Shown here piece after piece: positions 24,601 through 35,398 of a DNA stretch of 64,000 nt. The stretch comes from Siphonodentalium dalli. Its lineage: Eukaryota; Mollusca; Scaphopoda; Gadilida; Siphonodentaliidae. The position numbers and the translations under genes are program-made. Below the pieces are notes generated by a model. That model was not told the DNA's origin. It searched no databases and saw nothing but the letters and a program-made list of their open reading frames with translations. Location: NCBI GenBank assembly GCA_032622095.1, contig CP136063.1:220741982-220805981 (forward strand), given 5' to 3'. Numbering within the stretch: position 1 is the stretch's first letter; each line of letters opens with the position of its first letter.

Positions 24601-24880
24601 TATATAATGATTGTTTATGATTAAAGGATCGTCTAATCTAATACAAAGAACAAGAAACTCATCTGACATCCAAGTTTTAAGATTAAAGTTATTAGCCACC
24701 CACCCCTCCCCCAACCTATTCAGGTCACATATTTGTTTTCGCAATTCCACACTACCAGTTCTAGAAAATGATTGTTTATGATTGCTGGATCGGCTAATCC
24801 AATGCACAAATGAAGAAATCTAACTGACGTCCGAGATTTAAGAATACTTTTATTCGCCACCCAATCTCAAATTCCAATGA
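21652..24880. repeat. Satellite array, ~158-183-bp monomer, ~19 copies, with variable poly-C tracts
   Basis: The landmark gcaattccacttccaggtct recurs every ~158-183 bp. Each monomer ends aagttattcgccaccccc with a C run from a few to about 28 bases. Most size variation comes from that run. The first six monomers resemble each other; from about 22.6 kb two subtypes alternate (attgattatgattgcagg versus attgtttatgattgaag). Gly-rich ORFs on the minus strand are translations of the G runs and not genes. Confidence 0.97.
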
Positions 24881-25277
24881 CAAATATTTGTCCGAAATGT
24901 ACTTCTAAACCTTGAAATGAACGCCTAATGTAGTACACAAATCCTTACATATAATGCACAACAAATAATCTGACACCAAGTTTTTGACCAAAAAACGGTA
25001 CACCTCCCCCCACCCCCTAAAATCCTCAATCAGTTATGCAACACCCCACCCCTCCTCCATCTCCACCTGTCATACAGATCACATAATTTTGAGCTAAAAT
25101 ATGCTTGTATGCCGTATTTGAAGTTCCAGTGTTAGGGAAAAAATGTAGTGTACCCCCCCCCTTCTCATATTGCAACCCAACTCACAGCCTTTTGCGTAAG
25201 GACTGACAATCATTATTCCCGATGCTCGAGATCACCATACTCTCCGTATGTGGAGCAAATAAATAAAATATAAAAAC
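24881..25277. repeat. Degenerate satellite edge with C-rich stretches
   Basis: Fragments such as tacatataatgcacaac and aatctgacaccaagttttt recall the monomer, mixed with C-rich blocks. Decay toward the array edge is typical of tandem repeats. Confidence 0.6.
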
Positions 25278-25349
25278 GCTATTCGCCACCCGGGTGGCGA
25301 ATAGCGATTTCTATGTTATATGACTATTCGCCACCCGGGTGGCGAATAG
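25278..25349. repeat. Two long perfect palindromes of the element terminus
   Basis: A 28-base palindrome (25278-25305) and a 26-base palindrome (25324-25349), each tattcgccaccc joined head-on to gggtggcgaata. They are 18 bp apart. Confidence 0.95.
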
Positions 25350-26697
25350 CCACTGCCCCGATAAACTGCAGGATTTTCAACTTCTGAACAGGCATGCTGG
25401 TCAGTCATGATGTCCCCTCCATGGGTTATAGTCCAGGAGATATTGGTCGACCTCTGCACCCCCAGGACTTAACTTCACCCCACTAATTTTCTTCCTTAAG
25501 GTCTCCTCTAATTTTTTTCACTTGTTAACAAGAACAAAAAGTGGCCGCAGAGACTCCAGACAAGATGGCGTCCATCATGGCGGCCATTTTTGTTTAATGC
25601 ACCAGGTTTCTTTGATCGCCGTTATAGTAAAGATGATGTCACATGCCGTCTTGTTTTCCGCTCGATTCGTTATGCTAATATACAACCCTTACAAATTAGC
25701 CAAAAATCCGACACCAGAATCCAATATGGCGGCCAAGATTGCCGCCGAAATGTGAAAATATGCTATTTTTCTGTCATGTTACCACCTTTCGTTTGTCTCT
25801 GTGGGAAAATGTTAGAATGTTTGCGTCATGTTATACATTTATCGTATAGAGGAGTCATTGGCGAATACATGGGGACCATAATATGCATTCATTGCGGGAT
25901 ATATTTGTCCGATATCACGTTTTCCCAAATGCCGGTATTATAGGTCAAAGCCGAATCTCCGTTAATAACGCGATGTTATGTTTCGAATCAATGAATGTTA
26001 TTGCTATTATAACAACACCCATGCATATATATTTGCAGGAGATACTCGAGCTAGGATTCCTCTTATACCTGAGTTGAGGAATATTTACCTAAATCCAAGA
26101 TGGCGGCCAAAATGGCCACCAGAAATAAAAAAATCGCTGAAAATCGCTGATTTTAACATCAGTGAGCAGTATTGTCATGACAACTCCACACCTGCTTACT
26201 ATTGTAAGTTGGGAACACTTAGGCGAAGAACTTTCCTTGTACCATATCCAAATAAAAGTCCCCCAAATCCAAAATGGCGCCCACAATGGCGGACAGATTT
26301 TGAAAAATCACCGAAATTCCCTCATATTCACATCATTGGGCATTATTGTCGAGACAACTCCATCCATGCGTACAGTTGAGTTGGAAATGCTGAGTTGAAG
26401 TAATTACCTTACATCTCATGCAAGAAATGGTTTTCCAAATCGAAGATGGCGGCCAAAATGGCGACCGAAATTTGAAAACACGCCTACATTCTTAGGATGG
26501 GCGTTATTGTTTCGCGATTTCTACCCACCATTACATGTTGATATGGAATATTGACATGAAGTATTCATCAGGGTTTGGCAATTGATACTCACAGCCAAGA
26601 TCGCTGCTAAATTGGCGGCTAGAAATGGAAAAGAAATCGATATTTTCACATATTAATTTCAACTTTTTGTCATAATATCGGTATGTATGGACGAAAC

Positions 26698-27548
26698 TAT
26701 GGGAGGCCCTTTTCACATTTATTATTTATTTGCGCTTAAGCGCAAATATGTGTCTAACAATTTATTTGCGCTTAAGCGCAAATCATTTGCGCTTAAGCGC
26801 AAATACCTAACACTCCCTACCTTCCCTCTGATTGTGAATGATTGAGTCCATCTCATAGTATATTATAATGGGCCCATAGTAATAGCCCCATACAGACTCG
26901 AAGTTGAAGAAAAAACATAGATTTCCATATATGCATTTCAGCATCTCTGTCCCTGGTGTCCCAGGAATTGGTGTCTCACTCCAAGAGCTCTAGTATATAT
27001 TTTTAAAGAGATATCTCCTGCACAGATATATACCATTTCCATAGCCATAAAAAGGGAATTAGGGGTTACCGGGGGGGGGGGGGGCTTGCTTCCTTCATAT
27101 GGTGTACTTATTGACTTGAAATAGGGGGGAAAAACCCTATTTTCATATTATCAGCATCCCTGTCCCCAAGAATGTGTGTCTCCATCACAGCGATCAAGTA
27201 TATTTTATAAATGAGACATATCCTGCACAGATCTATACCATTTCCATGTCATAAAAGGGATCTAGGGGTTACTGGGGGATTGCTTCCCTCATATGGTGGG
27301 CCTATATAGACTTGAGTGATGTGTTTAGGCCTGTGCCATTTAAAATTAATTCAGGGGGGAATCAATGAATATTAATTTGTATTTGCGCTTAAGCGCAAAT
27401 ATGATCTATTTGCGCTTAAGCGCAAATGATTTACGCTTAAGCGCAAATGATAGAGGTTATTTGCGCTTAAGCGCAAATATTTGCGCTTAAGCGTAAATAT
27501 TTGCGCTTAAGCGCAAATAAATAATAAATGTGAAAAGGGCCTCCCATA
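26698..27548. mobile_element. Nested DNA element with 20-bp palindrome repeats, target duplication visible
   Basis: Ends tatgggaggcccttttcaca and its exact inverse, continuing to ~45 bp of TIR. Flanked by ACGAAACT on both sides (26691-26698, 27548-27555). The uninterrupted opposite foldback arm has one copy only (gtttcg at 30033-30038, minus-strand cgaaac). Nine copies of ATTTGCGCTTAAGCGCAAAT (seven perfect) cluster at the two ends. No protein coding region. Confidence 0.9.
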
Positions 27549-27646
27549 CGAAACTGTACATGTAATAAGCCATCTACTAGTTCAACTTAAAGGTATCAAA
27601 ACGCATAACATAGCTCGTATCCTTCTGGAAAGATGAAAACCCACAA

Positions 27647-27880
27647 TTAATATCGCGATGTGGCATTTCGATATCCAGTCTCCACTTGGCGCCGATAATG
27701 GTCGTAAGCGTAGGTGCGCCAAATAGTTATTTCAGAACAATTACCTGATAACAGATTCTGATTTGCCACGTCACGTCCATAATTATCTGGACCAGCTTCC
27801 ATTTCTTTGTCTGATAAATCTAGGTCGCTCTCACCGACAAAGTATTCACCACTTCCTGGGAGTAGGGTCCCTCTAATCAT
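27647..27880 (-). other. Inner-arm open frame, unrecognised, diverged partner at about 29750-29990
   Basis: A 77-codon acidic frame (GSGEYFVGESDLDLSDKEME). The inverted partner region in the right arm keeps collinear similarity (ttgtgggttttcatc, gccacatcgcga, ggcgcaccta), but its frame is broken by stops. It may be a relic of an element-borne gene; no family was recognised. Confidence 0.35.
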
Positions 27881-28110
27881 AACGTTTCAAACAATTAATT
27901 TTCCGGTGTCTAGCTTACGATTTTAAATATTTGCTAACTATCATATTTGTGCGTCATCTTGAACTAGGAAGGCATATGGTCGATGAGTATACAAGCTTAC
28001 AGAAGGTCATCTCTATGTATGTGTTTCATACCCCATGGGATAACGACATGTACACCTGGCGAACCAGTTAGCTAGTCACTTCTCAATAGACGGTTCGTCA
28101 ACTCACAAAC

Positions 28111-28446
28111 TCAGCGAACGCATTGGCATATGTGGACAACTTCGAAGGTTGCTAGCTGTCTCATTCCCTTGGACAGATGTCTATATGCTAAGGAGAAGAC
28201 CCTAGTGTACAGACTACCCACACCATTATCCGAAGCATACTGTATGACGCCCCGCAGTTGTATCGTCGAATATCTCTCAGCAGAGAAGAACAATGCTCGC
28301 GGTGCTAGTTTGTGGACATGCGCCATGATAGTGGGAATGAAATGGGCCACTCTATACACCACCCCTACACCTGGTGCATGTTGTTTAAAATATCGAATGT
28401 CATGCGTGTCGGTTTTATTTGGTGTGGTAAGATTGTATTTCCACAT
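28111..28446 (-). other. Inner-arm open frame (111 codons), paired with 29146-29526 (+)
   Basis: The frame contains FIPTIMAHVHKLAPRALFFS. The right arm's plus-strand frame 29146-29526 contains FISTIVTHTHKLAPCVLLSS. So the two inverted arms carry homologous reading frames in mirror orientation, one now diverged. The Ala/His-rich segment matches no family I know. Either protein-coding relics or chance frames preserved by arm homology. Confidence 0.35.
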
Positions 28447-31184
28447 CCGTTTCGAAGCCTTTCTGATTGAACTACGTACACTTTTGTCTGGATAATACTA
28501 TGCTAGCCTCCCTCAAAACAGTCGGATGGACTAAATGATAATGTCTTTATAGCATTAATGTATGCATGTTTTTGTTATCCTCTCTCGGTGTTAGTGTCAG
28601 TATGTGGGCGGTATTATTCAAGAAAATGTCAGGAACTGTGGTGCATTTATTTCACTATGTATTTAAAGAACAATTTACAGTCTCGATGGCAGTGGACGTT
28701 GGGGAACGCGACCATTATGATAATATAGCTTTATATATATAACTTTAGAATATAGTAGTTAATGTATCATGTAGGGAAATGGTCGCAATGGTGATGTTGG
28801 TGTACCAACGTTTGTTGAACTGAATGCAAGAGCTCACCAACGTAACATTCCTCTGGATGTTCTTCGCGTTGAACATTTCACCCTTTTGTTGATGGCATTT
28901 GTACTTTCTTGAACCATACCACACAGCGTGAGTATGACATATCAACCAACTATCAAATGTATCGCCTTTAAGACTACACCCCAGTTTTGGTGGGGCTTAT
29001 ACAGCAGTAGCAAATGGCATACTCCTGGTCCAGTTGTTTAAGAACGGCTTCCAAACGGATGGGAACATACAATTTTAGCATACAAGGAAAGCAAAGCCAC
29101 ACATGAGATCCTGTCTGAATCTAAAACATAACAAAATAAGGGGCGGTGCAATCATGGTCCAATTTCATTTCCACTATCGTGACACATACCCACAAACTAG
29201 CACCGTGTGTATTGTTATCATCTGCTTGGAACTGTTCGGTGAGACGATTGCTGGACGCCAACAAGCTTGTTCTTATGATCATGTTCAAGGAGTTTGGGTA
29301 TATTATGCATTATGGTCTTCTACGCCTTAGCAGAATTGTATCCGTCAAATGTCGGGCTTTCAACATTCGAAGCCATATATATACAGAAGTTGTCCGGGTA
29401 CGTGAGTGCATTAGATGGGTATGTGAATTGATGAACCATATATTGAGAAGTGGCTGTTTGGGAAAATCACCAGGTGTACACGTTGTTATCCCCATTAGGT
29501 CACCAAAGCTGACAATACGCAGATAGATAGGTCCTTCTGAAAGCTAGTATACGCATCGACCGAATTCCTTTATAGTGTATCGCACAAGATGACGCATATA
29601 CCCCATATGTAGCATCTGTATTATACCATAAGCTATACCACGAATGAAGCTCGCTAAGAATTCCAAGCTTTCGAAACAAACACGTGAGCTGGAATCCGGC
29701 ATATGTATTGTTTGAAACATTCCGATTAGTGGCACCCTTCTACGAAGAAGAGTAGTGAACTGTTGTTGTGGGTGAGATAGATTAATCTGATGAAGAGACG
29801 GAAACGAGTCTAGATAATGCTGAATGTGGCAATTCAGAATAAGCTCAGGTACTGTTGTTTTGATTCTTGGAAGTTATAATATGACTATTCGGCGCACCTA
29901 TATACGGTTACGGCCAGTATGAGCCCTTAGTGGAGAATGGATTTTGAAATGCCACATCGCGATTGTGGGTTTTCATCCTTCCAAAAGACTACGACTTACA
30001 TTGGAACTAATATATGGCTTATATTATGTACCGTTTCGTTTATACAAATTAGTATTATGACAAAAAGTTGAAATTAGTATGTGATAATATCGGCTTCTTT
30101 TCAATTTCTGCCCGCCAGTTTGGCCGCCATATTGACTGTGAGTATCACTTGCCAAACCCTAATGAATAATTAATACATATCAACATGTAATGGTGGGTAG
30201 AAATCGCGAAACAATAACGCCCATCCTAAGAAAGTAAAGGAATGTAGGCGTGTTTTCAAATTTCGGTCGCCATTTTGGCCGCCATCTTCGATTTGGAAAA
30301 CCATTTCTTGCATGAGATGTAAGGTAATTACTTCAACTCAGTATTTCCAACTCAACTGTACGCATGGATGGAGTTGTCTCGACAATAATGCCCAATGATG
30401 TGAATATGAGGGAATTTCGGTGATTTTTCAAAATCTGTCCGCCATTGTGGGCGCCATTTTGGATTTGGGGGACTTTTATTTGGATATGGTACAAGGAAAG
30501 TTCTTCGCCTAAGTTTTCCCAACTTACAATAGTAAGCAGGTGTGGAGTTGTCATGACAATAATACTCACTGATGTTAAAATCAGCGATTTTCAGCGATTT
30601 TTTATTTCTGGTGGCCATTTTGGCCGCCATCTTGGATTTAGGTAAATATTCCTCAACTCAGGTATAAGAGGAATCCTAGCTCGAGTATGTTCCTGCAAAT
30701 ATATATGCATGGGTGTTGTTATAATAGCAATAACATTCATTGATTCGAAACATAACATCGCGTTATTAACGGAGATTCGGCTTTGACCTATGATACCGGC
30801 ATTTGTGAAAACGTGATATCGGACAAAAATATCCCGCAATGAATGCATATTATGGTCCCCATGTATTCGCCAATGACTCCTCTATATGATAAATGTATAA
30901 CATGACGCAAACATTCTAACATTTTCCCACAGAGACAAACGAAAGGTGGTAACATGACAGAAAAATAGCTTATTTTTCACATTTCGGCGGCCATCTTGGC
31001 CGCCATATTGGATTCTGGTGTCGGATTTTTGGCTAATTTGTAAGGGTTGTATATTAGCATAACGAATCGAGCGGAAAACAAGACGGCATGTGACATCATC
31101 TTTACTATAACGGCGATCAAAGAAACCTGGTGCATTAAAAATAATGGCCGCCATGATGGACGCCATCTTGTCTGGAGTCTGAAG

Positions 31185-32325
31185 TCCCGATTCTCCGAAA
31201 TCCCATAACTCCGAAGACCCATAACTCCGAAAGCCCATAACTCCGAAGGCCTATAACTCCGAACGCCCATAACTCCGAAGGTCTATAACTCCGAAGGGCC
31301 GATTCTCCGAAGGTCCGAAGATCATGTTTTATCGCTTATTAAATAGTGTACAGTCCAGTGGCGGGGTCAATGGGGCCCTAGGGAAGACCGCCCCCAAAAA
31401 ACATGTCAAATATCATGTAAACGTCAGGAACTCCCTCCTATGCATTCAAATATTCACAGTGTTCCTGCCCAGGGGAGCCCCCGGACCAACGATTGGGGGC
31501 GACCCCTCCCATGTATGCGCTCCCCAAATCAGGACTTCGTGGTATGCTTTCGGCATATCATATGCATGATATATCCCCCACATATCCCCCACATATGCTA
31601 ATTAATGTGCACCCCTAAATGGGAACCCTGGCTCCGCCACTGGTGTGCACCGGGTATATTATAACGAAACGCTGCAAGAATGTCAGAGTAGCCTAACATG
31701 AACAGGGGCGACAAGTTCTTCCCCGTTCACCCCTGTACATTTTACTCTGGCATCTCATGGGCCAACGTAACGTTATAGTATCTGATGTATAGTCAGTGGC
31801 GGACCAGGATTCCCATTTAGGTGGGGGCAGTAGGACAAGTTTGAATATTTTGATTTCCGGGCGTTTACATGACATTGGACATGTTTTGGTAGGGGCCCAT
31901 ATTGTCTGAAATAGCAAGTATAGGTTTAATGGGGGCCGTGGGAATTTTGGGACCCCTTGGCTTCGCCACTGGACTGTACACTATTTAGTAAACGATAATA
32001 CCCCGATAAAACAAAATCTTCGGAGAATCGGACCTTCGGAGTTATGGGCCGTCGGAGAATCGGGCCTTCGGAGTTATAGGTCTTCGGAGAATCGGCCCTT
32101 CGGAGTTATCGGTCTTCGGAGTTATAGGTCTTCGGAGAATCGGCCCTTCGGAGTTATGGGCTTTCGGAGAATCGGATCTTCGGAGTTATGGGCCGTCGGA
32201 GAATCGGGTCTTCGGAGTTATGGGCCGTCGGAGAATCGGGTCTTCGGAGTTGTGGGCCGTCGGAGAATCGGTTCTTCGGAGTTGTGGGCCTTCGTAGTAA
32301 TAGGTCTTCGGAAAACCGGTCTGAC
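31185..32325. mobile_element. Foldback with arms made of 16-bp repeats; nested cagtggcgg-ended elements inside
   Basis: Left array (31185-31322): repeats of cataactccgaaggcc, with gattctccgaag variants. Right array (32019-32325): the inverse, cttcggagttatgggc and cgtcggagaatcgggt, making a 32-bp two-part unit. The inversion continues inward through tttaataagcgataaaa-like and gtgtacagtccagtggcgg sequence to 31367 and 31960. Inside, a second inverted pair (31610-31643 / 31795-31826) also ends in ccagtggcgga. No ORF is supported. Confidence 0.9.
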
Positions 32326-32329
32326 ACCC

Positions 32330-33269
32330 CTCCATGTTGGATTTTACCCATAGATTACATGTTATTTACACAACCCACAAGTCGTACTAAATAAGTTAAA
32401 CTGAGTTCTGGAAACCTGCTGATCAGCATGTTATATGTATACTGCTGATCAGCATGTTATATGTATACTGCTGATCCGCAGCTGATTAAGCATTTTAGAT
32501 ACACCTGCCTACGGTTTTCATTTCATGGCTTCATGAACCAATTCTTTAAAAGATATATTTCTTTTCCCAATACTTGCATAGATATATCAAACTCACTCTT
32601 ACATATCTATACAATTCCGATGTGATGGCTATATTTGTGTTGGACTGAACTACCAGTTTGACAAATGCCAATTTCTGGCCATTACTGAGGACTCCATATA
32701 CTGCTACTGAGGTTTTTTTGTTGGAATTCAGTCAAAACTAAGATTTTTGCATTTTTAAGCCACCATTTTGATGGCCTTCTTTGAAACCATAATACCAAAT
32801 TCAGACGAAATAACACAATGAGATCCTTAAAACATGTCTTTGTCAGCCGTCTTTGTGCTATAATTTTCTGATTCTTTCCCACTAGTAGAAACCTCCTTGT
32901 GGTAAGGCCTCCTTATGGTAAGGATGGAAATTTTTACCGCCATCTTATTTTAACCGAAATTTCTCGAATTACTCCAGGTTGCCAGTGGATTCTTCAGATA
33001 CCACAGATCACCGGAATCCACAAAGAAAAAACTTTATGCACGAAAACACACATTGGCCAAAAATTGCAGTTTAATCCGACAGTTAAGTGTAAATATAAGA
33101 AATAGATGTTTGTGTTGTCTCATTCCATGGAATTCAGATGCAATCTGGTCTTGAGCATTCCACACACACTGATAGAGGAGCATTCCACACACACTGACAG
33201 AGGAGCAAAAACACAATATAAATTTCTTAAAGGCCCACTTAATTTTCGAACCCCCAGATCACAATATAT
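32330..33269. other. No gene; small tandem duplication
   Basis: tgctgatcagcatgttatat occurs twice at 32418-32468. Short duplicated 'cattccacacacactgatag' lies at 33157-33200. No domain was seen in any frame. Confidence 0.5.
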
Positions 33270-33870
33270 AAAATATATGCCATCTACTATATATTTTGAG
33301 ACTTTCGTATATATATATATGTGTCCTTTATAGACCCAAAAACGGCTCGACCGATTGAACCTAAACTTGCTATCTAAGGGTAAATAGACACGGGAAGTGT
33401 CATCGCACCGCTTCTGAGAACGTCCGAGCACTCCTTCACCCTTCGCTGTCCCACCATCCTTGGAATTTATGGGTTAATGAGGTTAATGATAAAGAGCGTT
33501 CTTTTCTCTTTTTGTTAAAGAGCGTTTATATACACGAGTATAAATATGGCTCAATGGAAACTGGGGATATCGAGACGAAATTACGTGCTTAGGGCTTCCA
33601 AGGGACGGGGGAGATTTTCGTCGGGTCAGTTTGTCCACATGAGGTGACCTTGAAACGGGTACCCACAAATGACCTTGGGCGATATCTCGGTCGTCAGCGG
33701 TGACCGAGTCGTGAAATTTGTTATGTATGGTCAACTCGGGAATGGGAATATTTTTGTCGGGTTATTTTGTCCACCCAACATGACCTTGACCTTGAAACGG
33801 GTACCCGCAAATGATAGCATGCTGTCGGCGTGCCTGTACGGGGTTACCTTGAAAAACAAAAATTAATGGA
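33270..33870. repeat. Dispersed repeat family S, copy 1
   Basis: Starts at an AT/GT microsatellite (tatatatatatatgtgtcct), then tttatagacc, accgattgaacctaaacttg, ctaagggtaaatagacacgg, 'aaagagcgttc' and 'gaccttgaccttgaaacggg'. The same order recurs at 48.1-49.8 kb. No coding capacity. Confidence 0.8.
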
Positions 33871-34631
33871 TCGACCAAAGCCATGGGACCAATCCCGCCA
33901 GTGCTAGTATTATATATTTGAAAGAGGAAGCTCAAAAACATTGTATTATCTATTTATCTGGTGTAATAAACTCTGAACAAGTTTTTTTTGTTGAGGTATC
34001 AACATGTTTTTTGTGCTTAAGTTTCATCTGGATTGTAGTACAAAGTGTGTTATTTTAAATGTAAGGGGAATTAAGGTGAATAACTCTATATCTTAGTTTG
34101 AAAATCTTTTGCATTCTGGGAGCGAGTTGGGGAAAATGAATTTATAATTTTAGCTATTTTCTATTACTCTATGTAATGGGCACCTTCTGAAACAGATGTT
34201 CCAAATGGTGATGAATTATAGTATTTTAATCATATTCTATGTCATATATTGTTATTAAAAATGAATATCAAGACACTATAAAAAAATAATTGATGACTCG
34301 AAAATTAAATGGGCCTTTAATCAAACCGAAACAAAAGGAAAACTGCTAATGTGATCTGCATTGATTTTTTTTCTGAAATGTTCTCTATATTGTCTCTGAT
34401 ATAAGACCAAGTGTTCCTTTTCATCACCATTGGCGTGATAGTCATCATGGTCGTCATCCAGCAGAAAAGAGATGTACACATATTTACTGTGCAAATATTA
34501 GGCTCTATTTTGTTCCCATGTAAGTAGAAGAACAAACATCTGATGTAAGTGCATCAAATTTAATCTTCTGAAATTCTCAACAGACTACGTGTCCCATCAG
34601 TTTGTTTAGTGATTGTTGTCATCATTATGCA
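33871..34631. other. No gene recognised
   Basis: AT-rich, with only short frames and no repeats found by eye. Confidence 0.4.
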
Positions 34632-34815
34632 TTATGCATCAAGGTGATCATCACCATGGCCATCAGTGTCCTCACCGCCATCACCATCGTGGTCGTCACC
34701 ATCATCACCATCATGGTCGCCACCACCATCACCATCTATATCGTCTTCTGGTGGTGTATGTCTGTCATATATCTGTAACATCTCTAACACTTCTGTGCTG
34801 TTCCTGCCTCCTGTT
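34632..34815 (-). CDS. Possible terminal exon encoding an Asp/Gly/His-rich tail
   Basis: On the minus strand a plausible acceptor (tttttaacag, ending near 34816) is followed by an open frame starting GGRNSTEVLEMLQIYDRHTP. It continues into a DGDGGGDHDGDDGDDHDGD-type low-complexity tail and a stop. The tail comes from an imperfect catcaccatc trinucleotide repeat (34640-34735). The 25 residues before it look protein-like. No family was recognised and it may be chance. Confidence 0.3.
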
Positions 34816-34874
34816 AAAAATGATCGTGCTCTATAACTTTGCAGTTTAAATAGAGGATCTCTAATGAGTCGCAA

Positions 34875-35398
34875 TTTTTTTTATATTTATAAACCGAGTG
34901 CACTAAATTCAATTCGAGTTGAGCTTTAGCGAGCCTCGATTCAAATTTAGTGGACAAGTTTTAATAAATTTTGTATAGAACTGAGACAAATTTGATTATC
35001 ACATAATCACATTTTAGCAAGAAAAAACTATCTCAAAATGACTGGGGTTAAAAAAAATTAATATTGATTTCCTTATAACAACCAAAGAGGAAGTAAAGAC
35101 ACCTTCAAGAAAAAATATAGTTTGTGTGTTTTCATGTTAAAATTGTTCAACCACACATGGTTATCTCACAGTCAACACTAAATAACCAAACACAAATTGA
35201 ATATCATAATTATATTCTAATCAAAACATTATAATAAAGTTCCGGCATTGACATCGACATCATTGTGCTAAGCTCTTACATCACTGTGGGTGCTGATAAT
35301 ACATGTGTGTCTTACTAACAAAATATGAGGGTGGATTTAGGGGCATTATTATTCCCAAAACATGACATCAGCCATATCTGATGTTAAATATAGTTCAC
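34875..35398. other. No gene recognised
   Basis: AT-rich intergenic or intronic DNA. Confidence 0.4.

Larger units (their letters stand above)
18730..25349 (+). mobile_element. Putative large MULE-class transposon with asymmetric, array-expanded inverted ends
   Basis: Left end: gggtggcgaataac followed by ~100 bp that is the inverse of the satellite monomer filling the right side. Centre: a degenerate plus-strand SWIM-type MULE transposase (19841-21655). Right: ~19 monomers in direct tandem, each ending ttattcgccacccc, then two long palindromes built on tattcgccaccc/gggtggcgaata (25278-25349). Thus one inverted monomer faces an array across a transposase gene. That this is one element with tandemly amplified ends is an inference; the monomer array and the inverted single copy are seen directly. 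Flanks on both sides contain tgccccg(t)aataa-like sequence. Confidence 0.55.
25551..31180. mobile_element. Giant foldback element, ~2.1-kb inverted arms
   Basis: The left arm (25551 to about 28490, minus an 851-bp nested insert) and right arm (about 29040-31180) are inverted copies around a ~550-bp spacer. They start with agactccagacaagatggcg at both ends. The outer ~1.1 kb of each arm is nearly identical; the inner ~1 kb is clearly homologous but diverged. The outer arm consists of ~155-185-bp units, each with a 'aagatggcggccaaaatggc'-like block (near 25563, 25722, 26095, 26270, 26443, 26597). No transposase was recognised. Confidence 0.9.

Noticed and set aside
32154-32353. Overlapping ORFs on both strands in the 'cttcggag' array
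   Set aside because: Artefact of the 16/32-bp repeat composition.
34613-34849. Plus-strand His-rich ORF
   Set aside because: Comes from the catcaccatc repeat; the minus-strand exon interpretation is slightly better and even that is weak.
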